10,707 bases of DNA from Candidatus Aquidulcis frankliniae (GTDB lineage: Bacteria; Chloroflexota; Limnocylindria; Limnocylindrales; Limnocylindraceae), in assembly GCA_009925905.1 (NCBI GenBank), contig RFPZ01000043.1, positions 1-10,707 on the forward strand. The letters are read 5' to 3'. The notes under the pieces were generated by a model. That model searched no databases. It was not told the origin of the DNA and saw only the letters and a list, made by a program, of their open reading frames with translations. The first letter of the stretch is position 1. Each line of letters begins with the position of its first letter. The position numbers and the translations under genes were made by a program. Shown here piece after piece: positions 1-7,653 of the stretch.

Positions 1-2
1 TC

Positions 3-314
3 AACCTCGATCGGGTCGATACCGGCGCGCTTCGAGGCTTCCGCAATGGCGAAACCACCGAGTTCAGCGGGCAACTGGAATACCGCCAGCCTGGACTGGG
101 TGGTAATACAACAGAAATTAACAACGCGGGCCGCCTGTTCGCTCGCCTCAATCGCCTTACGCTCAACAGCAGCGCCGCACAAGAGGTGGAAAAATTGCTG
201 CCGTTTATCAAACGTGGCTACCCGATCGTCATCGGTTCCCGAGAAATTCAGGGTGCTTCTCGGCAGAAAGAACCATTTTATCGCCATTCTCGTTGCGCAC
301 CATTTCCTGCGTAA
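3..314 (+). CDS. Partial open frame, C-terminal third resembles a family-2 glycosyltransferase
   Basis: This frame is open from the left edge and ends in TAA at 312-314, giving 103 residues with no start in the window. Residues about 62-92 (VEKLLPFIKRGYPIVIGSRE, then GASRQKEPFYRH) resemble the dolichyl-phosphate glucose/mannose synthase type of GT2 enzyme, where a GYDIVIGSR strand is followed by an EPxYRHLMGR segment. Known members continue for 100 or more residues past this point, but here the frame stops ten residues after YRH. The roughly 55 residues before the match show no clear GT2 sequence apart from a weak S-S-A-A-Q-E for the usual S-T-P-x-E-E. It could be a decayed gene, a frameshifted gene or an assembly join. 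I infer the GT2 relation from a short stretch only, and the rest is unrecognised. Confidence 0.4.
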   Translation, partial: NLDRVDTGALRGFRNGETTEFSGQLEYRQPGLGGNTTEINNAGRLFARLNRLTLNSSAAQEVEKLLPFIKRGYPIVIGSREIQGASRQKEPFYRHSRCAPFPA

Positions 315-499
315 ACTTGAACATATTTGTACGTGTAAATACAACCAAAACGTATGTGGTGCGGTCGGGTGACACGCTTTATGACATTGCAATGTCGCTC
401 GGGTTGGGGCCAGATGGCTACAAGCAGATTGCCGAACTCAACAACATTGCAGGCCCCGCCTATACGATCTCGCCCGGACAGGTACTCAAGCTTCCGTAA
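293..499 (+). CDS. Short LysM-domain protein, possibly the tail of a broken gene
   Basis: The last 50 or so residues form one complete LysM domain: KTYVVRSGDTLYDIA, then IAELNNI, and finally TISPGQVLKLP just before the stop. LysM domains bind N-acetylglucosamine in peptidoglycan or chitin and usually sit at the end of cell-wall enzymes or secreted proteins. The only start codon in this frame is TTG at 293, with no convincing ribosome binding site and no signal peptide or catalytic domain ahead of the LysM. The frame overlaps the end of the preceding fragment by 22 bases in a different phase. The domain call is firm. Whether this is a free-standing 68-residue protein or the C-terminal remnant of a longer, frameshifted protein is open. 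Confidence 0.55.
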   Translation: MRTISCVNLNIFVRVNTTKTYVVRSGDTLYDIAMSLGLGPDGYKQIAELNNIAGPAYTISPGQVLKLP

Positions 500-514
500 C
501 TCGAGGCCGGGTCA

Positions 515-536
515 GGGGGGCTGTGGTAGTCTCCCC
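515..536 (+). terminator. GC hairpin after the LysM frame, no U-tract
   Basis: GGGGGG (515-520) can pair with CTCCCC (531-536), including one G-T wobble, around a 10-base loop. It lies 15 bases after the LysM stop codon. There is no run of T after it, so it is not a standard intrinsic terminator. The loop holds most of the promoter-like motif of rpsA. Confidence 0.25.
524..532 (+). promoter_or_regulatory. Extended -10 promoter motif, likely for rpsA
   Basis: TGGTAGTCT fits the extended -10 pattern TGnTAnnnT and lies 89 bases before the rpsA start. No good TTGACA-like -35 is seen 16-18 bases upstream. A near-identical motif occurs before clpC, which raises confidence somewhat. Confidence 0.35.
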
Positions 537-605
537 GAACGCGATCGAGAGATTGCGCCACCTGCATCTGCTGGCGGCGTCACCTCCTGAGCGCGAATAC
601 GTCGT

Positions 606-611
606 AAGGAG
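606..611 (+). promoter_or_regulatory. Ribosome binding site that sets the rpsA start
   Basis: AAGGAG is a strong Shine-Dalgarno match and ends 10 bases before the TTG at 622. It favours that TTG over the GTG at 523, which would add 33 residues unlike any S1 protein and overlap the promoter-like motif. Confidence 0.8.
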
Positions 612-621
612 AACTACCAAC

Positions 622-2277
622 TTGAACGAAGAACTGACCCCTGGCGCCGCCGATATCGAGGCGGGTGCCGATGCTGGAGCAGCAGCTCCAGTCCGCAAGG
701 CGAAAGCCCCTGCAAAGCCGAAGAGCGTCAAGGTGAAGGCTGCAGATTCGACGGAGACCACAGCGGTTGACCTCGACAGCGTCGCACCTACCGAGTCGGC
801 CCCGCTAGCCACCGAGGCTCCCGTTGCCGCGCCAACCGCTGCACCAACGCCACGTGTGTGGACTGGCCCTGAGCCAACCACAATGGAAGAGCTGCTCGCC
901 GGCGCAGGGATGCCAATTAAGAATTTGAAGCAGGGCGATGTCCTTGACGGAATCGTTGTGCGCGTCGACAAGGACGAGGTCCTCGTTGACATTGGTGCAA
1001 AGAGCGAAGGTGTTGTCTCGAGCCGCGAGCTTCACGGCCGTAACGGCGAAGAGGGCCCTGCCCTTACTGTCGGCGACACCGTACTCGTCTACGTCATGCA
1101 GCCAGAGTCGGAAGATGGGCACGTTGTGCTCTCAATCCGCCGCGCCGGCATGGAGCGCAAGTGGCGCACGATGCAGGAGCAGCTTGACGCAGGCACCATC
1201 ATTGAGGCCGCCGTTATTGATCACAACAAGGGCGGACTCATTGTTGACTGTGGCATTCGCGGCTTCGTGCCGATCAGCCAGATCGTCGACTTCCCGCGCC
1301 GCCCAGCTGGCGACGCACCGCGCGACGCAATCCAGGAGATTGCCGAGAAGCTGCAGCCGTATGTTGGTCGCAAGCTGCGCATGAAGATCTTGGAGGTGAA
1401 CCGCAAGGGGAACCGCCTCATCCTCTCTGAGAAGGTTGCTCACTATGAGGAGCGCCGCGGTAAGCGCGACGAACTCTTCAGCACACTTTCGGTTGGCCAG
1501 CGCGTTGCCGGTGTTGTGCGATCGATTGCACCATTCGGACTCTTCGTTGACCTTGGCGGCATCGACGGACTCATCCATAAGAGTGAGATCAGCTGGTCGA
1601 AAGTCGCGAATCCAGAGGCCGGCTACAACGTTGGCGACTCGGTTGACGCCGAAGTCATCGACATCAACACGGAGCGCGGACGCATCAGCCTCTCGATCCG
1701 CAAGTTGCAGCCAGATCCATGGAACGCCGCAATCGCTGACATCAAGATTGGCGATTTCGTTGAGGGAACCATCACCAAGCTGGTGAACTTCGGTGCCTTC
1801 GTGCGCGTGCGTGATGGACTCGAGGGACTCATCCATATCAGCGAGCTCTCGCACAATCGCGTCACCCATCCGGGCGACGTGGTGAAGGACGAGCAGACGC
1901 TGAAGCTGAAGGTGATCAGCCTCGACTCTGAGCGACACCGTCTCGGACTCAGCCTCAAGCAGGCCGAAGAGACTCCAGTGCGAGAAACGCCAGCCGCCGA
2001 GCCGAAGCGCGAGACGCGTCGAGCTCGCCCTGAGCGAAGCTTCTCCATGGATGACGCCGTACAAGAGCCAGAGGGTGGTATCGACACCACGCTCGCGGCG
2101 GCCTTTGCCGGCATCCGCGAGAAGATCGCCGAGACGGCCGACGACGCTGCTGGAAGCGACGGCGAGACGAAGAAGAGGCGTGCCCCAAAGAAGGCCGATG
2201 ACGGCGAGAGTGCGACTGAGGCCATTGAAGAGGCCCTCGCCGACGCCGCCCCAGAGGCCCCTGCCGATCAGGCGTAG
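622..2277 (+). CDS. rpsA: 30S ribosomal protein S1
   Basis: S1 binds mRNA on the 30S subunit and helps unfold it for translation initiation. The 551-residue product has four S1 (OB-fold) RNA-binding domains at about residues 103-172, 189-268, 289-362 and 374-448. Domains 3 and 4 are the most typical, with the cores GVVRSIAPFGLFVDLGGIDG and GTITKLVNFGAFVRV and the endings GLIHKSEIS and GLIHISELS. Four domains is the form usual in Gram-positive and related lineages, against six in E. coli. About 100 Ala/Pro/Lys-rich residues precede the domains, and a charged Ala/Glu/Arg tail of about 100 residues follows; both look disordered. The start is TTG at 622, set by AAGGAG at 606-611. The gene appears to be its own transcription unit between a promoter-like motif at 524-532 and a GC hairpin just after the stop. 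Confidence 0.95.
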   Translation: MNEELTPGAADIEAGADAGAAAPVRKAKAPAKPKSVKVKAADSTETTAVDLDSVAPTESAPLATEAPVAAPTAAPTPRVWTGPEPTTMEELLAGAGMPIKNLKQGDVLDGIVVRVDKDEVLVDIGAKSEGVVSSRELHGRNGEEGPALTVGDTVLVYVMQPESEDGHVVLSIRRAGMERKWRTMQEQLDAGTIIEAAVIDHNKGGLIVDCGIRGFVPISQIVDFPRRPAGDAPRDAIQEIAEKLQPYVGRKLRMKILEVNRKGNRLILSEKVAHYEERRGKRDELFSTLSVGQRVAGVVRSIAPFGLFVDLGGIDGLIHKSEISWSKVANPEAGYNVGDSVDAEVIDINTERGRISLSIRKLQPDPWNAAIADIKIGDFVEGTITKLVNFGAFVRVRDGLEGLIHISELSHNRVTHPGDVVKDEQTLKLKVISLDSERHRLGLSLKQAEETPVRETPAAEPKRETRRARPERSFSMDDAVQEPEGGIDTTLAAAFAGIREKIAETADDAAGSDGETKKRRAPKKADDGESATEAIEEALADAAPEAPADQA

Positions 2278-2283
2278 CCGCGC

Positions 2284-2300
2284 GGGGGCGTTGAGCCCCC
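2284..2300 (+). terminator. GC hairpin after rpsA, no U-tract
   Basis: GGGGGC (2284-2289) pairs perfectly with GCCCCC (2295-2300) around a 5-base loop, 6 bases after the rpsA stop codon. No T-run follows (TCGTGAAG), so termination efficiency is uncertain. The position fits a boundary between rpsA and the clpC operon. Confidence 0.4.
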
Positions 2301-2321
2301 TCGTGAAGCGCCGAAGCGGAG

Positions 2322-2330
2322 TGGTAGACT
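2322..2330 (+). promoter_or_regulatory. Extended -10 promoter motif, likely for the clpC operon
   Basis: TGGTAGACT fits TGnTAnnnT and sits 57 bases before the clpC ATG. With the flanking base, GTGGTAGACT matches 9 of 10 bases of the motif before rpsA. No clear -35 is visible. I saw no CIRCE, CtsR or HAIR operator here, so heat-shock control of the known types is not evident. Confidence 0.35.
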
Positions 2331-2387
2331 TCCTCTCCGCACAACTACCTGGCGACCTACGCCTGGGAGCGGGGATCGGAGGAGCGC

Positions 2388-5006
2388 ATGGCCACGGCTG
2401 ACCGCTTCGATCGCTTCACGGATCGCGCCCGCAAGGTGCTGACGCTCGCCCAAGACGAGGCGCAGCGCTTCAACCACAACTACATCGGCACGGAGCACCT
2501 GCTGCTCGGCCTTGTCCGTGAGGGCGAAGGCGTTGCGGCGAAGGTGCTGGAGAACCTCAACGTTGAGCTGGCCAAGGTGCGCCAGGCGGTGGAGTTCATC
2601 ATCGGTCGGGGTGAGCGTCCCGTCGTTGGTGAGATCGGCCTGACTCCCCGCGCGAAGAAGGTAATCGAGCTCGCAATCGATGAAGCCCGTCGGCTTGGCC
2701 ACAACTACATTGGCACGGAGCACCTCCTCCTTGGCCTCGTGCGCGAAGAGGGTGGGATCGCCTCCGGCGTGCTGGAGTCGCTTGGCGTCAGCCTGGAAAA
2801 GGTCCGCCACGAGGTGGTGCGCGTGCTCAGCCAGTCATCGACGCCAACCGCGCAGCCGACCGAGCGCCGCAGTGGCTCGAAGACCCCAACCCTCGATGCC
2901 CTCGGTATCGACCTCACTGAGGCCGCCCGATCGGGTCGTCTCGATCCCGTGATTGGTCGTGAGAAAGAGATCGAGCGCGTCATTCAGGTGCTGGCACGCC
3001 GCACCAAGAACAACCCAGCACTCATCGGTGAGCCTGGTGTTGGTAAAACAGCAATTGCCGAGGGGCTCGCCCAGCGCATCGTGAAGGGTGATGTTCCAGC
3101 GCCGCTCCTCGACAAGCGCGTCGTTACTCTCGATATGGGCTCACTCGTTGCCGGTACAAAGTACCGCGGCGAGTTTGAAGAGCGATTGAAGAAGGTGCTG
3201 GAAGAGTTGCGCGCCTCGCGCGACGCGATTCTCTTCGTTGACGAGCTGCACACACTTGTCGGCGCTGGCGCGGCCGAAGGCGCGATCGACGCGGCAAATA
3301 TCTTGAAGCCACCTCTCGCGCGCGGCGAGATCCAATGCATTGGCGCAACTACGCTTGACGAATATCGCAAGCACATTGAGAAAGACCCAGCGCTTGAGCG
3401 CCGCTTCGCGCAGGTGTTGGTGGCAGAACCGTCTTCTGATGAGACGATCGAGATTCTGAAGGGACTACGTCCGCGTTACGAGGCACACCACAAGGTTCGA
3501 ATCTCTGATGAGGCACTCGCCTCGGCGGTCGAACTTTCTGTTCGCTACATCAGCGATCGGCAGCTTCCAGATAAGGCAATTGATGTGATTGATGAGGCGT
3601 CAAGTCGGGTGATGTTGCGGCATTCGTCACCGCCAGCTGACTTGCGCTCGGCCCGCCGCGAGGCAGATGCCGTTGAGCGCGACCAGCGCGATGCGGAGGC
3701 GGCCGGCGCATTCGACCGCGCGCTCTCGTTGCGCAATCAAGGTGAAGGGCTAAAGAGCCGAATCGAAGAGCTCGATCGCGCCTGGCGCATGAGCTTGAAT
3801 CTTCCACCTGCCCCAGGCTCATCTGCGCCCGTCGCTGCGACCACGGCGGCTGCCGGGGATGCACCGATTGCACTACCTGCGCCAACTGCACCAGAGCCGC
3901 GCGAAGACACGCGCCCCGTAGTTACCGAAGAAGAGATCGCTGCAGTGGTTTCGATGTGGACGGGCATCCCAGTAATGCGTCTGGCTGAGGCAGAAACGGC
4001 ACGTCTTCTCAAGATGGAAGAGACGCTGAGCGCTCGCGTCGTTGGCCAAGAGCAAGCCATTTCTACGCTCAGCCGCGCCGTGCGACGAGCACGTGCGGGG
4101 CTAAAGGATCCAAAGCGCCCGATCGGTAGTTTCTTGTTCCTTGGGCCGACCGGCGTGGGTAAGACCGAGCTTGCGAAGGCGCTCGCAGAATTTATGTTTG
4201 GTACCGAAGACGCACTCGTCAAAATTGACATGAGCGAATTCATGGAGCGCCACAATACGAGTCGGCTCGTCGGCGCACCTCCAGGCTACGTGGGCTTTGA
4301 CGATGGTGGCCAACTCACCGAAGCAATCCGTCGACGCCCATACTCCGTCGTTCTTCTCGATGAGATCGAAAAGGCACATAGCGAGGTCTTTAACATCTTG
4401 CTCCAGATCCTTGAAGATGGCCAACTCACTGATGCGAAGGGGCGTCGTGTTGACTTCCGCAACGTCATTTTGATCATGACCTCGAATCTCGGCGCTCGGC
4501 AGATTCAGACACCGTCGTCACTCGGCTTCCGGTCGCGTGGCGAGGGCGAGGCGGCACGTGCGGCAGACGAGTACACGCTGATCAGTGAGAAGGTTGATGA
4601 GGAGTTGAAGAAGGCGTTCCGCCCTGAGTTCCTCAACCGCGTTGACTCACGCATCGTCTTCCGACCGCTTAGCCAGGAGGAGATGCGTCGCATCGTTGAT
4701 CTGCTTGTGAAGCGCGTTGTGGCGCAGCTGCGCACGCAGGGTCACGACCTCCTCATCACCGACGTGGCGAAAGACCATCTCATCAAGGTCGGATACGACG
4801 TGTCGTATGGTGCACGACCGCTGCGCCGCACTATCCAGACGCTCATCGAGGATCCTCTCGCCGAGCGACTCCTGCAGGGTGCTGATCCGATCGGCGCATC
4901 GTATGTGGTGGACCTTGTCGATGGCGCGATCACGGTCATGATTCGCGAAGAGGGGGTAGCTTCGCCCGCCGCTGTGCCGGCAGAGCCGGTCGGCGCAGCC
5001 GACTAG
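2388..5006 (+). CDS. clpC: ClpC-type AAA+ unfoldase, ATPase subunit of the Clp protease
   Basis: ClpC hexamers unfold proteins with ATP and thread them into the ClpP peptidase. The 872-residue product has two N-terminal Clp repeats (about 10-75 and 86-150, each with HNYIGTEHLLLGLVRE), a first AAA+ domain with Walker A GEPGVGKT (214-221) and Walker B ILFVDE (281-286), a coiled middle domain with a UVR-like stretch (ALSLRNQGEGLKSRIEEL), and a second AAA+ domain with GPTGVGKT (586-593), VVLLDE (654-659) and the sensor region FRPEFLNRVD. The SSLGF loop is where ClpC proteins carry their ClpP-docking tripeptide. An Ala/Pro-rich linker of about 35 residues (472-507) makes it longer than the usual 810-850. 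The start ATG follows GGAGGAG at 2378-2384. It is the first gene of the operon, 12 bases before radA. No ctsR or mcsAB precede it, unlike Bacillus. Confidence 0.97.
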   Translation: MATADRFDRFTDRARKVLTLAQDEAQRFNHNYIGTEHLLLGLVREGEGVAAKVLENLNVELAKVRQAVEFIIGRGERPVVGEIGLTPRAKKVIELAIDEARRLGHNYIGTEHLLLGLVREEGGIASGVLESLGVSLEKVRHEVVRVLSQSSTPTAQPTERRSGSKTPTLDALGIDLTEAARSGRLDPVIGREKEIERVIQVLARRTKNNPALIGEPGVGKTAIAEGLAQRIVKGDVPAPLLDKRVVTLDMGSLVAGTKYRGEFEERLKKVLEELRASRDAILFVDELHTLVGAGAAEGAIDAANILKPPLARGEIQCIGATTLDEYRKHIEKDPALERRFAQVLVAEPSSDETIEILKGLRPRYEAHHKVRISDEALASAVELSVRYISDRQLPDKAIDVIDEASSRVMLRHSSPPADLRSARREADAVERDQRDAEAAGAFDRALSLRNQGEGLKSRIEELDRAWRMSLNLPPAPGSSAPVAATTAAAGDAPIALPAPTAPEPREDTRPVVTEEEIAAVVSMWTGIPVMRLAEAETARLLKMEETLSARVVGQEQAISTLSRAVRRARAGLKDPKRPIGSFLFLGPTGVGKTELAKALAEFMFGTEDALVKIDMSEFMERHNTSRLVGAPPGYVGFDDGGQLTEAIRRRPYSVVLLDEIEKAHSEVFNILLQILEDGQLTDAKGRRVDFRNVILIMTSNLGARQIQTPSSLGFRSRGEGEAARAADEYTLISEKVDEELKKAFRPEFLNRVDSRIVFRPLSQEEMRRIVDLLVKRVVAQLRTQGHDLLITDVAKDHLIKVGYDVSYGARPLRRTIQTLIEDPLAERLLQGADPIGASYVVDLVDGAITVMIREEGVASPAAVPAEPVGAAD

Positions 5007-5018
5007 CGCGTTCGCCGA

Positions 5019-6413
5019 ATGGCGAAGAGTAAGAGCGTCTGGCTCTGTCAAACCTGCGCCTTTGAGGCGCCTGCCCTCGAGAATCCGTGCCGGAGTTGCG
5101 GCTCATGGAACTCCCTGGTTGAGACGGTCCGCGATCGGCCCTCGGCGCGTACGCGTGCCGCTGGTGGACGCACCACCGCAGCCCCATTGCAGCCACAGCC
5201 GCTGCGAGCTGCCAGCGCAGATCGAGCGCCACGCCTCCCACTCGGCGTCCCAGAGCTTGATCGTGTCCTCGGTGGTGGCGCTGTGCCTGGCTCCATCATC
5301 TTGCTCGGCGGCGAACCGGGGATCGGCAAGAGCACGATGCTCCTACAAGCTGCTGCGGGGATCTCACTCTCGGGCGGGCGAGTTCTGTACGCATCAGGCG
5401 AAGAGTCAGCAGCGCAAATCGCCGATCGCGCCGAACGACTCGGCCTCATGGGAACGGTTGCAGCTGACACGGTAGAAATTCTCGCCGAGAGCGAAGTCGG
5501 CGCAATCGCTGAGGCGACACACAGTGGCCACCCAACGTTGCTGATCGTTGACTCAATTCAGACTGCGACTCTCGCCGAGCTCGAGGGACCTGCAGGCAGT
5601 GTCGGCCAGGTTCGGGGGAGTGCAGAGTTACTCGCCGGCGTTGCGCGGGCGACCGGAGCCGCAGTGATCCTAGTCGGGCACGTCACCAAAGAGGGGAGCA
5701 TCGCTGGACCAAAGACGCTTGAGCATCTCGTTGACGCGGTGATCATGCTGGATGGCGACCGACACGGCACACTGCGCACGTTGCGCGCCGCAAAGAATCG
5801 CTTCGGCTCCACCGATGAGCTCGGTCTGCTTGAGATGGGCGAGAAGGGCCTCGCCGGCATCGAAGATCCAGGCCGCGCGTTCATTGATGATCGTGATGAG
5901 CGTGCGCCCGGAGCGGTTGTTGCCCCACTTCTTGAGGGGAGCCGCCCGATGCTGGTAGAGGTGCAGGCACTGGTAGCGGGTACGGCATACGGCACACCGC
6001 GTCGCACCGGTCGCGGGCTTGACACGGCACGTCTCTCCCTTCTGTCTGCGGTGCTCGCCCGTCGCGCTGGGATCGCGCTGAGCGACCGCGACATCTACGC
6101 AAACCTGGTTGGCGGCATTGTGCTCGATGAACCTGCCCTCGATCTGCCGCTTGCCCTAGCGCTCGCCTCGTCGCAGAGTGACCGCCCAATCAACCGCGCA
6201 CTCGTTGCTGTCGGTGAGGTGGGACTACTTGGCGAACTGCGCCCAGTTTCGGGCCTCGCTCGACGCCTGCGTGAAGCATCGCGTCACGGGTTCACAACGG
6301 CGATCGTTCCCGCTCCGCGACGCGGCGCAGCGAGTGAGCCGATGCCCGAAGGAATGAAAGTCATTGCTGTGCGCACCTTACGTGAAGCGATCTCTGAGGC
6401 GCTCGGTGAGTAG
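5019..6413 (+). CDS. radA: DNA repair protein RadA (Sms), branch-migration ATPase
   Basis: RadA is a RecA-like helicase that extends and processes recombination intermediates. The 464-residue product shows the full family layout: an N-terminal zinc finger with cysteines 10, 13, 24 and 27 (CQTC, CRSC), a RecA-type core with Walker A GEPGIGKS (98-105) and Walker B LLIVDS ending around D178, the RadA-specific KNRFG motif (259-263), and a C-terminal Lon-protease-like domain containing LDLPLALALASS and GELRPVSG. No key motif is missing and the length is normal. It begins 12 bases after clpC without a clear Shine-Dalgarno, so translation is probably coupled to clpC. In many Firmicutes and Actinobacteria disA follows radA; here ispDF follows directly. 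Confidence 0.97.
   Translation: MAKSKSVWLCQTCAFEAPALENPCRSCGSWNSLVETVRDRPSARTRAAGGRTTAAPLQPQPLRAASADRAPRLPLGVPELDRVLGGGAVPGSIILLGGEPGIGKSTMLLQAAAGISLSGGRVLYASGEESAAQIADRAERLGLMGTVAADTVEILAESEVGAIAEATHSGHPTLLIVDSIQTATLAELEGPAGSVGQVRGSAELLAGVARATGAAVILVGHVTKEGSIAGPKTLEHLVDAVIMLDGDRHGTLRTLRAAKNRFGSTDELGLLEMGEKGLAGIEDPGRAFIDDRDERAPGAVVAPLLEGSRPMLVEVQALVAGTAYGTPRRTGRGLDTARLSLLSAVLARRAGIALSDRDIYANLVGGIVLDEPALDLPLALALASSQSDRPINRALVAVGEVGLLGELRPVSGLARRLREASRHGFTTAIVPAPRRGAASEPMPEGMKVIAVRTLREAISEALGE
6396..6399 (+). promoter_or_regulatory. Ribosome binding site for ispDF inside radA
   Basis: GAGG lies 6 bases before the GTG at 6406. It supports that codon over a longer in-frame start at 6364 inside radA, whose extra 14 residues (MLCAPYVKRSLRRS) do not match the IspD family. 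Confidence 0.5.
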
Positions 6414-7653
6414 CAGCACTTCGTTTGACGTCATCGTCGTCGCCGCGGGCTCAGGCATGCGCATGGGTGGCGTCGATAAATCACTCATCCCAATTGCGGG
6501 AATGCCAGCACTGCGTTGGTCACTTGAGTCATTCGCGGCAACCGCTGGCGTTCGGCGCATCGTTGTGGTCACAGCGCAGGATCGTGTCGCCACCTATGCC
6601 GCCCTGCCGTGGATCCCTGCGCCAGTTATCGCAGTTGTGCCGGGCGGCGCGACGCGATCGGCGTCGGTTGCCGCTGGACTGAATGCGCTACAGCGCGCTC
6701 CAGGTGAGGCGGGCGCGGTCCTACTGATTCACGATGCCGCGCGCCCCGGCGTTGATGCCGGCGTAACGCTCCGCGTTGTGACTGCCGCCCTTCAGCACGG
6801 TGCCGCTGCTCCAGTGATGCCGATCGCCGACACACTGAAGAGGGTCGCGCCAACCGTCGCAGGTGCGGACACCGCACACAGCTCAGGCAGTGTTGACCGC
6901 GCGGGCGTAGTCTCGGCGCAAACACCGCAGGGGATCGCCGCGCAACATGTTGCTGCTTTTGCCGCTGCGCTCGCGAGTGACACCGCGGCGACCGACGATA
7001 CGAGCGTGCTGGAATCGATCGGTGTAGCCGTTGAACTCGTACAAGGATCGGCTCGGTTGCGCAAGCTCACCGAACCGGACGACATCCTTTCGGTTGGGGC
7101 CATGCTGCGACCATCGGATCCGACCGTCTCCTTCAGCGAGATTCTCGCCTCACTCCCTGGAAGCCGCATCCGCATTGGCTGGGGGGATGACGCGCATCCT
7201 GTCGGCACGAGTGGCACGCTGCACCTAGGCGGCCGCCCCTTCCCAGAAAGCCCAGCGTTGATCGGGCATTCCGATGGCGATGTGGTGCTTCATGCCGTGG
7301 CCGATGCCCTGATCGGTGCCGCGGGGCTTGGAGACCTCGGTCGACTCTTCCCTGCAACCGATGCAACACCGAAGGGGATCGCCAGTAGCAACCTCCTCGC
7401 TGAAAGTGTTCAGCGCGCCGCCGCCGTCGGCGTGCAGCCACTCTGGGTCGATCTGCTCATTACAGCGAGCGCCCCAAAGCTCGCCCCGTATCTCGACGAG
7501 ATCGGTGCAAACGTGGCCCGCCTTCTTGGAATTCCAACCGATCGCGTCAGCGCAAAGGCGTCGAGCGGTAATCTGGTTGGCGATGAGGGTGCCGGTAAAG
7601 CAATTCGCTGTGCCGCCATCCTCGTAGCGCAGCGAAGGGGTACCGCCGAGTGA
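6406..7653 (+). CDS. ispDF: Bifunctional IspD/IspF of the MEP isoprenoid pathway
   Basis: One 415-residue chain joins two non-consecutive MEP-pathway enzymes. The N-terminal IspD (about 1-230) makes CDP-methylerythritol from MEP and CTP. It shows AAGSGMRMGG with R19 and K25 in the CTP loop, GGATRSASVAAGL, HDAARP (109-114) and TDD (196-198). The C-terminal IspF (about 258-410) cyclises the phosphorylated product to MEcPP. Its metal ligands D262, H264 and H296 are present, as is GHSDGD with H288. The IspF part diverges elsewhere: GWGDDAHP replaces the common GHGYDVHR type, and KASSGNLVGDEGAGKAI replaces KATTTExLGFTGRGEGI. The start GTG overlaps the radA stop by 8 bases. The intermediate kinase IspE is not in this window. 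The IspD and fusion calls are firm; IspF activity is inferred from the conserved ligands. Confidence 0.93.
   Translation: MSSSTSFDVIVVAAGSGMRMGGVDKSLIPIAGMPALRWSLESFAATAGVRRIVVVTAQDRVATYAALPWIPAPVIAVVPGGATRSASVAAGLNALQRAPGEAGAVLLIHDAARPGVDAGVTLRVVTAALQHGAAAPVMPIADTLKRVAPTVAGADTAHSSGSVDRAGVVSAQTPQGIAAQHVAAFAAALASDTAATDDTSVLESIGVAVELVQGSARLRKLTEPDDILSVGAMLRPSDPTVSFSEILASLPGSRIRIGWGDDAHPVGTSGTLHLGGRPFPESPALIGHSDGDVVLHAVADALIGAAGLGDLGRLFPATDATPKGIASSNLLAESVQRAAAVGVQPLWVDLLITASAPKLAPYLDEIGANVARLLGIPTDRVSAKASSGNLVGDEGAGKAIRCAAILVAQRRGTAE

Noticed and set aside
1..287. Minus-strand frame open from an ATG at 287 down to the left edge
   Set aside because: It reads without stops but is codon-aligned with the plus-strand frame, matches nothing I recognise and lacks a good ribosome binding site. 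The plus strand has a GT2-like stretch, so I preferred it, with limited confidence.
523..621. Upstream GTG start for rpsA at 523
   Set aside because: The 33 extra residues look non-coding, overlap the promoter-like motif, and the strong AAGGAG points to the TTG at 622.
1132..2064. Long minus-strand open frame (310 codons) opposite rpsA
   Set aside because: It lies wholly antisense to the clear S1 domains, resembles no family I recognise, and is explained by strong codon bias of the plus-strand gene.
2278..2387. Search for CIRCE, CtsR or HAIR operators before clpC
   Set aside because: No matching inverted or tandem repeat was seen; only a GC hairpin and a -10-like motif are present.
2475..2748. 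Direct DNA repeat of about 49 bases spaced 225 bases apart in clpC
   Set aside because: It encodes the two homologous Clp N-terminal repeats (HNYIGTEHLLLGLVRE twice), so protein domain duplication explains it.
6364..6405. Upstream start for ispDF inside radA
   Set aside because: The added residues do not fit IspD; GTG at 6406 has a GAGG and puts the nucleotide-binding loop at the usual distance from the N-terminus.
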